Positions 1 to 6,600 are shown, numbered from the stretch's first letter. The stretch: DNA of 9,422 nucleotides from an uncultured Bacilli bacterium (GCA_944372725.1 CALWAA010000033.1:1-9422); one strand, 5' to 3'. Made by a program: numbers and translations. Notes: generated by a model from the sequence alone, not told the origin.

Positions 1-293
1 CCCTCACAAGCAGCTAGACTACGAGATACTTCATAGGAAAAATCGACATGGCCGGGAGTATCAATTAAATTTAAAATGTATTCTTCGCCATTATATTTTG
101 TATGTAATTTAACTGCATTTAATTTAATGGTTATTCCTCGCTCACGCTCTAAATCCATACTATCTAATATTTGGTCTTTCATTTCTCTTTTATCTAACGC
201 ACCTGTATATTCGAGTATACGGTCAGCAAGTGTACTTTTACCATGATCAATATGAGCTATAATTGAAAAGTTACGAATGTTTTGTTTCTTCAT
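1..293 (-). CDS. lepA: Elongation factor 4 (LepA), N-terminal part, cut by window edge
   Basis: This is the first 97 codons of the translational GTPase LepA/EF-4, a ribosome-bound factor that back-translocates or remobilises stalled ribosomes. The gene runs off the left edge, so only part of the GTP-binding domain is visible. Seen: the G1/P-loop AHIDHGKST at about residues 13-21, the LepA-characteristic stretch DSMDLERERGITIKLNAV (about 44-61) that contains switch I, and the G3 motif DTPGH near residue 77, followed by VDFSYEVSRSLAACEG. These match EF-4 rather than EF-G, TypA or a tetracycline-protection protein. The start is the ATG at 293-291; the Shine-Dalgarno is weak (GGTG only). A TATAAT box lies 16 bp upstream of the start codon and a terminator of the preceding gene lies directly before that, so lepA appears to be transcribed on its own. 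Confidence 0.96.
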   Translation of the reverse strand, partial: MKKQNIRNFSIIAHIDHGKSTLADRILEYTGALDKREMKDQILDSMDLERERGITIKLNAVKLHTKYNGEEYILNLIDTPGHVDFSYEVSRSLAACE

Positions 294-309
294 ATTTAAC
301 ACCAATAAT

Positions 310-338
310 ATTATAACAGAACAAAAGAAAAGATTAAA
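310..338 (-). promoter_or_regulatory. Probable sigma-A promoter of lepA
   Basis: On the minus strand a perfect -10 hexamer TATAAT (315-310) is preceded, with a 17-bp spacer, by a weak -35 TTTAAT (338-333). The -35 lies inside the descending arm of the terminator stem of the upstream gene. The predicted start leaves a short leader of about 10 nt before the lepA ATG. The -10 is convincing; the -35 is poor. Confidence 0.55.
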
Positions 339-353
339 GAATTTTCTTTAATC
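322..353 (-). terminator. Rho-independent terminator of the surface-protein gene
   Basis: A perfect 9-bp inverted repeat GATTAAAGA / TCTTTAATC with a 4-nt loop spans 332-353 and is followed on the minus strand by a T-rich tract TTTTCTTTTG (331-322). It starts 10 bp past the stop codon at 363 and so should end that gene's transcript before the lepA promoter. The stem is AT-rich, so efficiency may be moderate. Confidence 0.75.
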
Positions 354-362
354 AATTATGTA

Positions 363-1625
363 TTAAGAAACGACAAATGGATTAGATGCAGTACCATCAC
401 CTGAAGAAAATATAGTATCTGTTTTTAAATTGATAACCGGACGAACACCATAATCCATAAGGACGCCATCATCGCTTCGAACAATCATACCGTTTAAATG
501 AATTCTAAAAACAAAAGACCAACTATCTGAATCAGCATAATATGGAGTCATTGTCCAATAAGAACTATTTGTATTAAGATAATAGTTTTGATTACTAAGT
601 CCATTGACACCACCAGCTAACGCCGTTTCATCAACTGTTATTAGTCCGATAGGAATTTTAATTATATCATTTGCACTGCAGTTTAAACTTGGATTCTTAT
701 TGCTTACCAACCTTCCATAAGCTGCATAATAAATCATACTACTTGGTTGGCTACTCCAACTTGATCCGATATTCATCTCTCTATCACTACAAAATCCGAT
801 ATTACTATCAATGTGATCTGCTTCTTCATCTAACTTGCTACTACTGTACCATTCGTTTAATTTTTTTAATATGTCGCTTTCTGTATTCTGTCCATGTTGA
901 TGTTCTTCTGAATATTTTAGCCCAACATAATAACTCCGATTAGTATTACTATTAAATGCGTTTGTTCCAATCTGTGTACCTGCTCCTGTGGTCGTTTTAC
1001 TTGTTCCCTGATAAATTAATCTTATTGTTCCATCGCCATTGATTCTCACTATTCGCCAGTAGAATCCACCAAAGAATACCCAGTTATCCGTTGGGGCTCC
1101 AGCAAAATAATAACTTGTCCCTGCCCAGTCGGTAGTTTGATAAATAATTCCTGTAGTACTGTCACCAAAGGCTGTACTAAAATCATTTCTTGTTTGAATA
1201 TCTTTTCCTGCTAGTATTTGACTTGATGCTGTTACTTCTTCATCAAAAAATAAATAGCATTTAGTACCTTTTGTAGTCATTGGGGTTAAACTTAAACTTT
1301 TTGTATCTGCATCATAAGATAGAGAAATATTTGTGTCTTCTTCTCCATTTACGGTGCGATAACTTTTCTCTTCATTTAATACATATCCCGTTTCGGGGAT
1401 CGTATCACTTTGGGTATAACCACTATCACCATTGATATAGATAGCTACGGCATTTAAGTCGGCTAAGCTATAATTGATTGTTCCATTAACTAAAGGTATG
1501 GACTCTGTAACTTTGTATTTTGCTCTAGTAAAATTCAGTATTACTGCGCTTATTATTAGTACTGCTACTACTCCAATAATGATGTTTCTTTTTAAATGAC
1601 TTTTCTTTAATACTTCAAAATCCAT
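363..1625 (-). CDS. Membrane-anchored surface protein with C-terminal lectin/FGE-like (DUF6273-like) domain
   Basis: A 420-residue protein of unknown function, probably on the outer face of the membrane. Seen: a basic N-terminus (KKSHLKR, residues 7-13), one hydrophobic segment at about 14-31 that acts as signal anchor or uncleaved signal, a Thr/Ser/Asn/Gly-rich ectodomain, a small module around 45-130 (NGTINYSLADLN to CYLFFDEE), and a C-terminal domain from about 180 with FYWRIVRINGDGTIRLIY (188-205), SYWTMTPYYADSDSW (355-369) and the closing GVRPVINL (393-400). The WTMTP...G...GVRP pattern resembles the C-type-lectin/formylglycine-generating-enzyme type fold seen in DUF6273-like proteins; that is inference from motif layout, and no FGE catalytic role is claimed. 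The ATG at 1625 has a good Shine-Dalgarno (AAAGGAAG). Central rows (about 1021-1140) are 43-48 % GC, clearly above the neighbours, which suggests a different history or a paralogous, recombining family. It is a single-gene unit with its own terminator. Confidence 0.85.
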   Translation of the reverse strand: MDFEVLKKSHLKRNIIIGVVAVLIISAVILNFTRAKYKVTESIPLVNGTINYSLADLNAVAIYINGDSGYTQSDTIPETGYVLNEEKSYRTVNGEEDTNISLSYDADTKSLSLTPMTTKGTKCYLFFDEEVTASSQILAGKDIQTRNDFSTAFGDSTTGIIYQTTDWAGTSYYFAGAPTDNWVFFGGFYWRIVRINGDGTIRLIYQGTSKTTTGAGTQIGTNAFNSNTNRSYYVGLKYSEEHQHGQNTESDILKKLNEWYSSSKLDEEADHIDSNIGFCSDREMNIGSSWSSQPSSMIYYAAYGRLVSNKNPSLNCSANDIIKIPIGLITVDETALAGGVNGLSNQNYYLNTNSSYWTMTPYYADSDSWSFVFRIHLNGMIVRSDDGVLMDYGVRPVINLKTDTIFSSGDGTASNPFVVS

Positions 1626-1640
1626 GATATCTTCCTTTCG

Positions 1641-1655
1641 TGAAGTTCTACTTCA
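1641..1655 (-). repeat. Short inverted repeat in the 5' leader of the surface-protein gene
   Basis: A perfect 6-bp inverted repeat, TGAAGT-AGA-ACTTCA on the minus strand, lies just upstream of the Shine-Dalgarno (AAAGGAAG) of the gene starting at 1625. In RNA it would form a small hairpin next to the ribosome-binding site without covering it; in DNA it could be an operator. Its significance is unknown. Confidence 0.35.
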
Positions 1656-1675
1656 TTTACCTACATAAATCAAAA

Positions 1676-1691
1676 ATGTATAATGGTACAT
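1676..1691. promoter_or_regulatory. Divergent promoter region with ATGTA-N6-TACAT dyad
   Basis: The 175-bp gap between the divergent genes at 1625 and 1801 contains overlapping promoter-like elements. On the plus strand TTTACC (1656-1661), a 17-bp spacer and TATAAT (1679-1684) form a sigma-A-like site; on the minus strand TATACA (1682-1677) could serve the surface-protein gene, with a poor -35. The dyad ATGTA (1676-1680) / TACAT (1687-1691) overlies both -10 elements and would be a natural operator for the small HTH protein encoded next door. The elements are visible; regulation is inference. Confidence 0.3.
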
Positions 1692-1748
1692 ATTGACTAC
1701 CTTATATTACTATTAATTTATCACACTAAATGGAAGATGTCAACTGCC

Positions 1749-1777
1749 TTTATGATTTTTTCTTAATTTTTTATAGT
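1749..1777 (+). promoter_or_regulatory. Probable sigma-A promoter of the small HTH gene
   Basis: A -10-like TATAGT (1772-1777) with a weak -35 TTTATG (1749-1754) and a 17-bp spacer lies just upstream of a strong Shine-Dalgarno GAGGAGGT (1788-1795). It is closer to the gene than the TATAAT at 1679 and would give a leader of about 17 nt. Confidence 0.4.
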
Positions 1778-1800
1778 ACCCTTATTAGAGGAGGTAAACT

Positions 1801-2022
1801 ATGATGCGACTAGTAGCAAATGAGTATGAGCCTAACGAAACTTTTAAGATTATTAGAGAATGGACGGGTCTTACTCAAGAAGAACTTGCAAAGGAATTAA
1901 ACAGAAGAAGCCGCCACGGAATTAAGGAAATTGAGACTGGTAACGCAAGATTTTATTTTGAGACTATTTTAGAAATATGTAAGAAACATAATATAAAAAT
2001 GGTATTTGAAAAGGACAACTAA
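1801..2022 (+). CDS. Small XRE-family helix-turn-helix protein
   Basis: A 73-residue protein that is almost entirely one Cro/cI-type helix-turn-helix domain. Seen: FKIIREWTGLTQEELAKELN (15-34) gives helices 1-2 with the typical LTQEELA motif, and the recognition helix and helix 4 follow (RHGIKEIETGNARFYFETIL, about 38-57), ending with NIKMVFEKDN. The layout is that of phage-type repressors and HTH antitoxins (HigA/HipB-like). No toxin-like partner is adjacent: the gene is closed by its own terminator and asnB follows. The start is preceded by a strong GAGGAGGT Shine-Dalgarno; ATG 1801 and ATG 1804 are adjacent, and 1804 has the more usual spacing, so the protein may lack the first Met. A local or autoregulatory repressor is the most economical guess; its target is unknown. 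Confidence 0.85.
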   Translation: MMRLVANEYEPNETFKIIREWTGLTQEELAKELNRRSRHGIKEIETGNARFYFETILEICKKHNIKMVFEKDN

Positions 2023-2044
2023 CAAATTTAGCTGTCCTTTTTTT
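2011..2044 (+). terminator. Terminator overlapping the stop codon of the HTH gene
   Basis: AAGGACA (2011-2017) pairs with TGTCCTT (2033-2039), with an inner CTAA/TTAG extension, followed by a T run (2038-2044). The ascending arm is made of the last sense codons (Lys-Asp-Asn), so the stem overlaps the coding end. A compact, convincing intrinsic terminator that separates this gene from asnB. Confidence 0.88.
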
Positions 2045-2080
2045 CTTGCAAAAGCCTTACATAGAGATAGCTATTTCCTG

Positions 2081-2089
2081 TGTTATACT
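2081..2089 (+). promoter_or_regulatory. Extended -10 promoter of asnB
   Basis: TGTTATACT (2081-2089) is an extended -10 element (TGn plus TATACT) with no good -35 at 17 bp. Transcription would start near 2095, immediately before the Shine-Dalgarno GGAGGT (2096-2101), leaving a very short leader. No T-box, riboswitch or attenuator fits in the 62 bp between the preceding terminator and the gene. Confidence 0.5.
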
Positions 2090-2106
2090 AAAATTGGAGG
2101 TACATT

Positions 2107-3912
2107 ATGTGTGGTATTACAGGATTTATTAGTAAACATAGTGATAAAAAGAAAATTATAAAGGAAATGACGGATAAAATTATTCATCGAGGTCCTGATG
2201 GTGAGGGATATTATATTGATGATATGATTGCTCTTGGACATAGGAGATTATCTATTATTGATGTAGCAAATGGAGAAGAACCTATTTATAGTGAAGATGA
2301 AAACATTATTTTAATTTTTAATGGGGAAATTTATAATTATTTGGAACTGAAAGATGAGTTAAGTAAACACGCCTTTAAAAGTAATTGTGATGCAGAAGTA
2401 ATTGTTCATGGTTATGAAGAATGGGGATTAGACTTGCTTTCTAAACTCCGGGGTGTGTTTGCTTTTGCGCTTTGGGATAAGAAAAATCAGAAACTTTTTT
2501 GTGCAAGAGATCCTTTTGGTATTAAACCATTTTATTATTATCATACTCAAGATACTTTTATGTTTGCATCAGAAATTAAGGCATTTCTCCCCCATCCTGC
2601 ATTTCATAAAGAATTTAATAAAGACTTACTTGCACCTTATCTAACATTCAGTTTTACACCAACTTGTGAAACATTTTTTAAAAACGTTTATGCACTGGAT
2701 GCAGGTAGCTATTTAATTTATCAAAATAATAATCTTTCTATTTCAAAATATTATATTCCTACTTGGGGCGAAACAGAAAGTACTTTAGAAGAAGATATTG
2801 AAAAAATTGATGAAGTTATGAGGGAGTCAGTTTCTTATCATATGAATAGTGATGTGCCAGTTTATACATTTTTATCTAGTGGGGTTGATTCTTCATATAT
2901 TACTAGTCTTGCAAAACCAAAAGAAGCTTATACGATAAGCTATGAAGAGGAGAAATTTAGTGAATATGCTTATGCGAAAGACTTATGTTCTAAATTAAAT
3001 ATCCATAGTAATCGTTATATTATACAGAAAGATGAATATTTGGATATTGTTCCCAAAATTATGTATCATTTAGATGAACCTTTAAGTGATCCAGCTTGTA
3101 TTGCTCTTTATTTTTTGGCTAGAAGAGCGAGCAAAGATACAAAAGTCGTTTTATCTGGTGAGGGTTCTGATGAATTTTTTGGCGGTTATAACACTTATTT
3201 AGAATATTTTTCTCTTGCAAAATATAAGATGGTACCTAAATTTGTTAGAAAAATGATTGGTAATGTTTTTAGTCTTTTACCAGAATTTAGAGGAAGAAAT
3301 TTTATCGTTAGAAATAAAGATGTGATAGAAGATAGCTATGTTGGTGTCAATCCTCTATTTTCTAAAAAAGAAGTTAAGAAACTTACTAATCATCAAACTT
3401 TTTCCGTAAAAGAAATATTACATCAATCTATCAAAAACTTTTCTTCGAATGATTTAGTTAAAATGCAACAAATTGATATAGCATTTTGGCTGCAAAAAGA
3501 TATTTTACATAAAGCAGATCGTATGAGTATGGCCCATTCTTTAGAAGCCCGCGTTCCTTTTGTAGACAAAAAAGTTTTTCAGGTAGCTTCCGGTTTGCCT
3601 TTCTATGAAAAAATAGATAAGACAAATACTAAAATTGCTTTAAGATTGGCAGCGAAAAAAGTGATTCCTAATCAAACTTATCAAAAAAAGAAGTTAGGTT
3701 TTCCGGTTCCTTTAAAAGAATGGATTAAAACACCGGAATATATATCAGAAATCAAAAAAAGCATTCATCAAGATTTTGTTAAAGATTTATTTAATCAAGA
3801 TTATGCTTTAAAATTACTTGATGATACCATTAAAGGTAAAGTTTGCTACAAAAAGATTTGGGCTATTTATACTTTTATTAAATGGTATGAAGTTTTCTTT
3901 TTAAATGATTAA
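2107..3912 (+). CDS. asnB: Asparagine synthetase, glutamine-hydrolysing (class II)
   Basis: Cytosolic enzyme that makes asparagine from aspartate, glutamine and ATP (with AMP and PPi released). Two domains are complete. The N-terminal class II glutaminase domain begins with the nucleophile Cys2 (MCGITGF) and has RGPDG (28-32), FNGEIYNY (71-78), DAEVIVHGYEEWG (95-107) and RDPFGIKPFYY (134-144). The synthetase domain has the PP-loop FLSSGVDSS (255-263), LSGEGSDEFFGGY (349-361) and HKADRMSMAHSLEARVPFVD (468-487). At 601 residues it has the length of AsnB/AsnO enzymes (roughly 600-630). The start is fixed by Cys2 and by GGAGGT five bases upstream. It is a single-gene unit, with a terminator before it and no terminator after it; its stop overlaps the stop of the convergent operon. 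Whether it is a housekeeping AsnB or a sporulation-linked AsnO-type paralogue cannot be told from the sequence. Confidence 0.97.
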   Translation: MCGITGFISKHSDKKKIIKEMTDKIIHRGPDGEGYYIDDMIALGHRRLSIIDVANGEEPIYSEDENIILIFNGEIYNYLELKDELSKHAFKSNCDAEVIVHGYEEWGLDLLSKLRGVFAFALWDKKNQKLFCARDPFGIKPFYYYHTQDTFMFASEIKAFLPHPAFHKEFNKDLLAPYLTFSFTPTCETFFKNVYALDAGSYLIYQNNNLSISKYYIPTWGETESTLEEDIEKIDEVMRESVSYHMNSDVPVYTFLSSGVDSSYITSLAKPKEAYTISYEEEKFSEYAYAKDLCSKLNIHSNRYIIQKDEYLDIVPKIMYHLDEPLSDPACIALYFLARRASKDTKVVLSGEGSDEFFGGYNTYLEYFSLAKYKMVPKFVRKMIGNVFSLLPEFRGRNFIVRNKDVIEDSYVGVNPLFSKKEVKKLTNHQTFSVKEILHQSIKNFSSNDLVKMQQIDIAFWLQKDILHKADRMSMAHSLEARVPFVDKKVFQVASGLPFYEKIDKTNTKIALRLAAKKVIPNQTYQKKKLGFPVPLKEWIKTPEYISEIKKSIHQDFVKDLFNQDYALKLLDDTIKGKVCYKKIWAIYTFIKWYEVFFLND

Positions 3913-4604
3913 TGGTTAAACCCTATTTGTAAATTAAATATCTTATCAATACTGGCATCATAGGTGATATCAATATTGTTTGTATCATCTTCAATATAGT
4001 AGATGGCATGATTATCCAAGTAATCGTATTCAATTTGAGATTTTGTAATACTACTCATTTTAAATTGAATTATGTTACTAATTCCCATTACTCTTAATTT
4101 ATTATTTATCATATTGCTAATTTCTTCAATCGTAAAGATATTTTTAGTACTTTCCGGTAAAGACGCTTCATTAAAGGGAGTATAGTTATAATAAATGTTT
4201 TGAAAATCTTTTGTAAAGAGAAAGAGCGAATCCCCTTTTGTTATATAGATAATATCTTCATTATAACTCGAATTATCATAAATAAGTAGTTCATCATCTT
4301 GGGCAAGCATTTCTAAATAAGTAATAGCATCTTCTTCTTCATAAAAATCAGTGATAATGTTTGCTAATAATTCTTTATTTTCAATACTTTCTATATCTTC
4401 AGTGGTTGCTAAACGAACACTAGAATTATATAATATTTCTCCTAAAAAATCGTAAGTCTCTTCGTCATTTATTTTATAATTATTGTTAACTGTCATTAAG
4501 TCATTATCATAATTTGTTAGAAATATATCAAAATTAGAAATAACAACTACATATATTCCAAGAATTAGGATAAATAAAACGATTGGTAATATTCTTTTTT
4601 TCAT
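3909..4604 (-). CDS. Membrane-anchored extracytoplasmic protein, third gene of two-component operon
   Basis: I do not recognise this 231-residue protein. Seen: a short basic start (MKKR), one hydrophobic segment at about residues 5-24 (ILPIVLFILILGIYVVVISN) without a lipobox cysteine, then an acidic, Tyr/Asn/Ile-rich domain of about 205 residues that should face outside. Its ATG (4604-4602) follows the sensor-kinase stop codon after a single base, so the two are probably translationally coupled; a GTG at 4613 would add three residues (MIN) and overlap the kinase by 8 bp, and neither start has a clear Shine-Dalgarno. Co-expression with a sensor kinase suggests a role as its accessory or target, for example modulating the kinase ectodomain; this is inference from position. 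The 3' end overlaps the asnB stop on the other strand by 4 bp. Confidence 0.8.
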   Translation of the reverse strand: MKKRILPIVLFILILGIYVVVISNFDIFLTNYDNDLMTVNNNYKINDEETYDFLGEILYNSSVRLATTEDIESIENKELLANIITDFYEEEDAITYLEMLAQDDELLIYDNSSYNEDIIYITKGDSLFLFTKDFQNIYYNYTPFNEASLPESTKNIFTIEEISNMINNKLRVMGISNIIQFKMSSITKSQIEYDYLDNHAIYYIEDDTNNIDITYDASIDKIFNLQIGFNH

Positions 4605-4605
4605 G

Positions 4606-5919
4606 TTAATCACTCATTTCTATTTTCGCAGTTGTACCAACGCTTGATGCGATATCTAACTTCCAATTATGTACTTCGATGATTTTAATACATAAAGTAA
4701 GACCTAATCCTAGACCGGAAGAAGCTCTGTTACGATCACTTTTTAAAGTATAAAATGGCTCTTTTATTTTTTCGATTTCTTCTTTTTTGATGCCAATACC
4801 ATTATCTTTTATTAAAATATTGTTATTTGTTAAAACAATTTCTATTACTGGTTCCTTACTTGCTTCTATGCCATTTTTTATTAAATTGAATATTAAAGAT
4901 TTAAAAAATGTTTGGTTTATATCTTTATAAACTGTTTCTTCTAAATTTATTTTAAATACTACTTCGGAATAGATTTGCTTTAGTTCATTTATATATCCTT
5001 TTATTAAACTAGCTAAATTGCTTTTTTCTTTTTCAATCTTGTTATTATCTAATAAAATTAACTCCATTAATTTATCTCGCATATCTTCAATATATTTTCC
5101 CTCTTTATAAATTCTTTCGTTATATTCCTTTATACTTTCCATATTCTTTACTTTGCCATTTTTTATTAGGCTTGAATAACCAATTATAGAGGTCAGAGGG
5201 GTTCTAAGTTCATGAGTTAAATTGCCAATGAAAATCTTTCTATTTTCGCTTATTCGTTCCATTTCTTTTATATTATTTTGAATTGATGTTTTCATATTTC
5301 TAAAAGATATGGCATAAGAACCTATTTCATCATTTCCTAAATCAGGAATATCTATATCTAAAGAGCCTTTTTCAATTTCTTCTGTCACTTTTTTTAGTTT
5401 TTTTAATTTTCTAGTTGTTAAGATAACAAGGATAGATAAAATTAGGGATGCTCCAAGAGAAGTTAACAAACTAATTTTTATAAAGTATTCTATTTGATTA
5501 TCTCGATTATTATAAACGTTTTCAAGAGTATGACTAACTATAATTTTATAATTTTCTTTTTGCATACCTAAATACATTTCTTTATTATTAATATAAATGT
5601 TTACTAATTCAATGTTATTATTTATCAAATTTGGCTCTAACTCTTCAATATCTTCGCTGAAATCATTATAAAGAAGATCTTCATCTCGATATATTTTGAT
5701 ATTTAAACCACTTTTTTGATAGGAGTTTATAATATAAGTTAATTCGCCTGAATAATAATAACTAGCATTAGCAATGGCATTCATACTAGATATGTTTTTT
5801 TCTATTTCTTGTTCGATATTGGTTTCAAAAGAATTGTTAATTAAAATAATCCCAATCCCATTTACTACTATTATAATCATTAAAAATGATATTAAAAACA
5901 TTTTACTTCCAAAATTCAT
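4606..5919 (-). CDS. Membrane sensor histidine kinase
   Basis: A 437-residue kinase that autophosphorylates on His and passes phosphate to the response regulator encoded just upstream. Domains: TM1 about 7-27, an extracytoplasmic sensor of about 118 residues (28-145), TM2 about 148-169, HAMP about 170-222 (ending in the DEIGSYAISFRNM region), HisKA with H-box NLTHELRTPLTSIIGY carrying His236, and an HATPase domain with N-box FNLIKNGIEAS (344-354), G1 DNGIGI (372-377), F-box EPFYT and G2 GLGLGL (402-407). All key residues are present, so it should be active. The start is the ATG at 5919, which has GAGGA upstream and lies one base after the regulator's TAA; an in-frame TTG at 5931 lacks such support. 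The sensor domain is not recognised, so the signal is unknown. Confidence 0.95.
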   Translation of the reverse strand: MNFGSKMFLISFLMIIIVVNGIGIILINNSFETNIEQEIEKNISSMNAIANASYYYSGELTYIINSYQKSGLNIKIYRDEDLLYNDFSEDIEELEPNLINNNIELVNIYINNKEMYLGMQKENYKIIVSHTLENVYNNRDNQIEYFIKISLLTSLGASLILSILVILTTRKLKKLKKVTEEIEKGSLDIDIPDLGNDEIGSYAISFRNMKTSIQNNIKEMERISENRKIFIGNLTHELRTPLTSIIGYSSLIKNGKVKNMESIKEYNERIYKEGKYIEDMRDKLMELILLDNNKIEKEKSNLASLIKGYINELKQIYSEVVFKINLEETVYKDINQTFFKSLIFNLIKNGIEASKEPVIEIVLTNNNILIKDNGIGIKKEEIEKIKEPFYTLKSDRNRASSGLGLGLTLCIKIIEVHNWKLDIASSVGTTAKIEMSD

Positions 5920-5920
5920 T

Positions 5921-6562
5921 TTAATCCTCAACTAAACGATAACCTATTTTATTTACTGTTATTAAATCTTCTTTTAAATCTAGTTTTTTTCTTAGTTCTT
6001 TCATATGATAATCAAGTGTTCTTGTTTCAATATCATAGTGAATATCCCAAATTTCATCTAGTATTTCTTCTTTTGTTATTATTTTGTTTTTATTTTTGAT
6101 GAAAAGCAAAAATAATTCATATTCTTTAGGGGTAAGCTTGATTATCTCACCTTTTTTCGTTACTTTGCGAGAAATCGTATTTACAATAATATCTTTAAAA
6201 GAATATTCTTCTTTTTTATTTAAGCGCAAACGAATCCTTGCCAGTAATTCTAATGGTTCAAATGGTTTGGTCATATAATCAATTCCTATATTTAAACCTT
6301 CTATGATTGTATCAATATCGTTTTTGGCTGATAAAAAAATAATAGGTGTATTTATCTTTTCTAATTTTTTTACTAATGTAAAGCCATCTATTTTGGGTAA
6401 CATAATATCAAGTAAAATTAAATCGTAATGATTGGTTGATAAAGCATTTAATGCAGTTTCACCATCCTCACAAATTTCTGTTTCATAACTTTCTAAGTGA
6501 AGTGTATCTTCAATCAGTTTCGATATGTTTTTTTCGTCTTCTACAATTAAAATTTTTGCCAT
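5921..6562 (-). CDS. OmpR/PhoB-family response regulator
   Basis: A 213-residue DNA-binding response regulator, partner of the kinase that follows one base after its stop. The receiver domain (1-115) has the acidic pair Glu8/Asp9 (VEDE), the phosphoacceptor Asp52 (LILLDIMLP), Ser78 and Lys99 (KPFEP). The winged-helix effector domain (about 120-213) shows LTPKEYELFLLF (143-154), the recognition-helix region RTLDYHMKELRKKL (181-194) and the closing wing VNKIGYRL (203-210). The start ATG at 6562 has a weak Shine-Dalgarno. The first gene of a regulator-kinase-accessory operon, it is preceded by a perfect TATAAT and by two 11-bp direct repeats with the geometry that OmpR-family dimers bind, so autoregulation is likely. 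It resembles PhoP/VanR/ResD-type regulators, but the regulon cannot be named. Confidence 0.95.
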   Translation of the reverse strand: MAKILIVEDEKNISKLIEDTLHLESYETEICEDGETALNALSTNHYDLILLDIMLPKIDGFTLVKKLEKINTPIIFLSAKNDIDTIIEGLNIGIDYMTKPFEPLELLARIRLRLNKKEEYSFKDIIVNTISRKVTKKGEIIKLTPKEYELFLLFIKNKNKIITKEEILDEIWDIHYDIETRTLDYHMKELRKKLDLKEDLITVNKIGYRLVED

Positions 6563-6578
6563 AATCCATCACGAACCT

Positions 6579-6584
6579 ATTATA
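6579..6584 (-). promoter_or_regulatory. -10 element of the two-component operon promoter
   Basis: A perfect TATAAT on the minus strand, 16 bp before the regulator's ATG. At the expected -35 position (6607-6602) there is CAAAAA, which is not a recognisable -35 hexamer and is part of the direct repeat described separately. A good -10 with a missing -35 is typical of activator-dependent promoters. Confidence 0.6.
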
Positions 6585-6598
6585 GCATGTTTCATGCT
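6584..6598. repeat. Perfect 6-bp dyad between operator repeats and -10
   Basis: AGCATG-TTT-CATGCT is a perfect inverted repeat that abuts, by one base, the -10 element of the two-component operon promoter and fills most of the spacer. It is not followed by a T run, so it is not a terminator of the upstream gene. It may be a second operator, for a repressor. Confidence 0.4.
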
Positions 6599-6600
6599 TC

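Noticed and set aside
671..943. Open frame of 90 codons on the plus strand
   Set aside because: It lies antisense inside the surface-protein gene, has an unlikely Tyr/Leu/His/Cys-rich composition, and lacks a convincing ribosome-binding site.
363..1625. A complete diversity-generating retroelement
   Set aside because: No reverse transcriptase, accessory gene or near-duplicate of the C-terminal coding region is present in the window; only the fold resemblance suggests it.
1693..1722. TTGACT with TTTATC as a strong promoter for the HTH gene
   Set aside because: The -10 is a poor match and the spacing is 18 bp; TATAGT at 1772 and TATAAT at 1679 are better candidates.
1801..2022. Toxin-antitoxin pair
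   Set aside because: Only the HTH half is present; no small toxin-like gene overlaps or adjoins it and a terminator follows directly.
2045..2106. T-box or other amino-acid-responsive leader before asnB
   Set aside because: Only 62 bp separate the upstream terminator from the start codon; there is no specifier loop, antiterminator or second terminator.
2453..2644. Open frame of 63 codons on the plus strand inside asnB
   Set aside because: It is a shifted frame of a fully conserved enzyme gene, and its Ile/Leu/Phe-rich composition is typical of AT-rich shadow frames.
5920..5931. TTG at 5931 as the start of the sensor kinase
   Set aside because: It would overlap the regulator's end and has no Shine-Dalgarno, whereas ATG 5919 has GAGGA at a suitable distance and a 1-bp coupling gap.
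6084..6278. Open frame of 64 codons antisense to the response-regulator gene
   Set aside because: The opposite strand encodes a complete, conserved winged-helix domain; no start signals support this frame.
6584..6598. Stem-loop as terminator of the CmpB-like gene
   Set aside because: On the minus strand the stem is followed by ATAATAGG, not a T run; it overlaps the -10 of the next operon instead.
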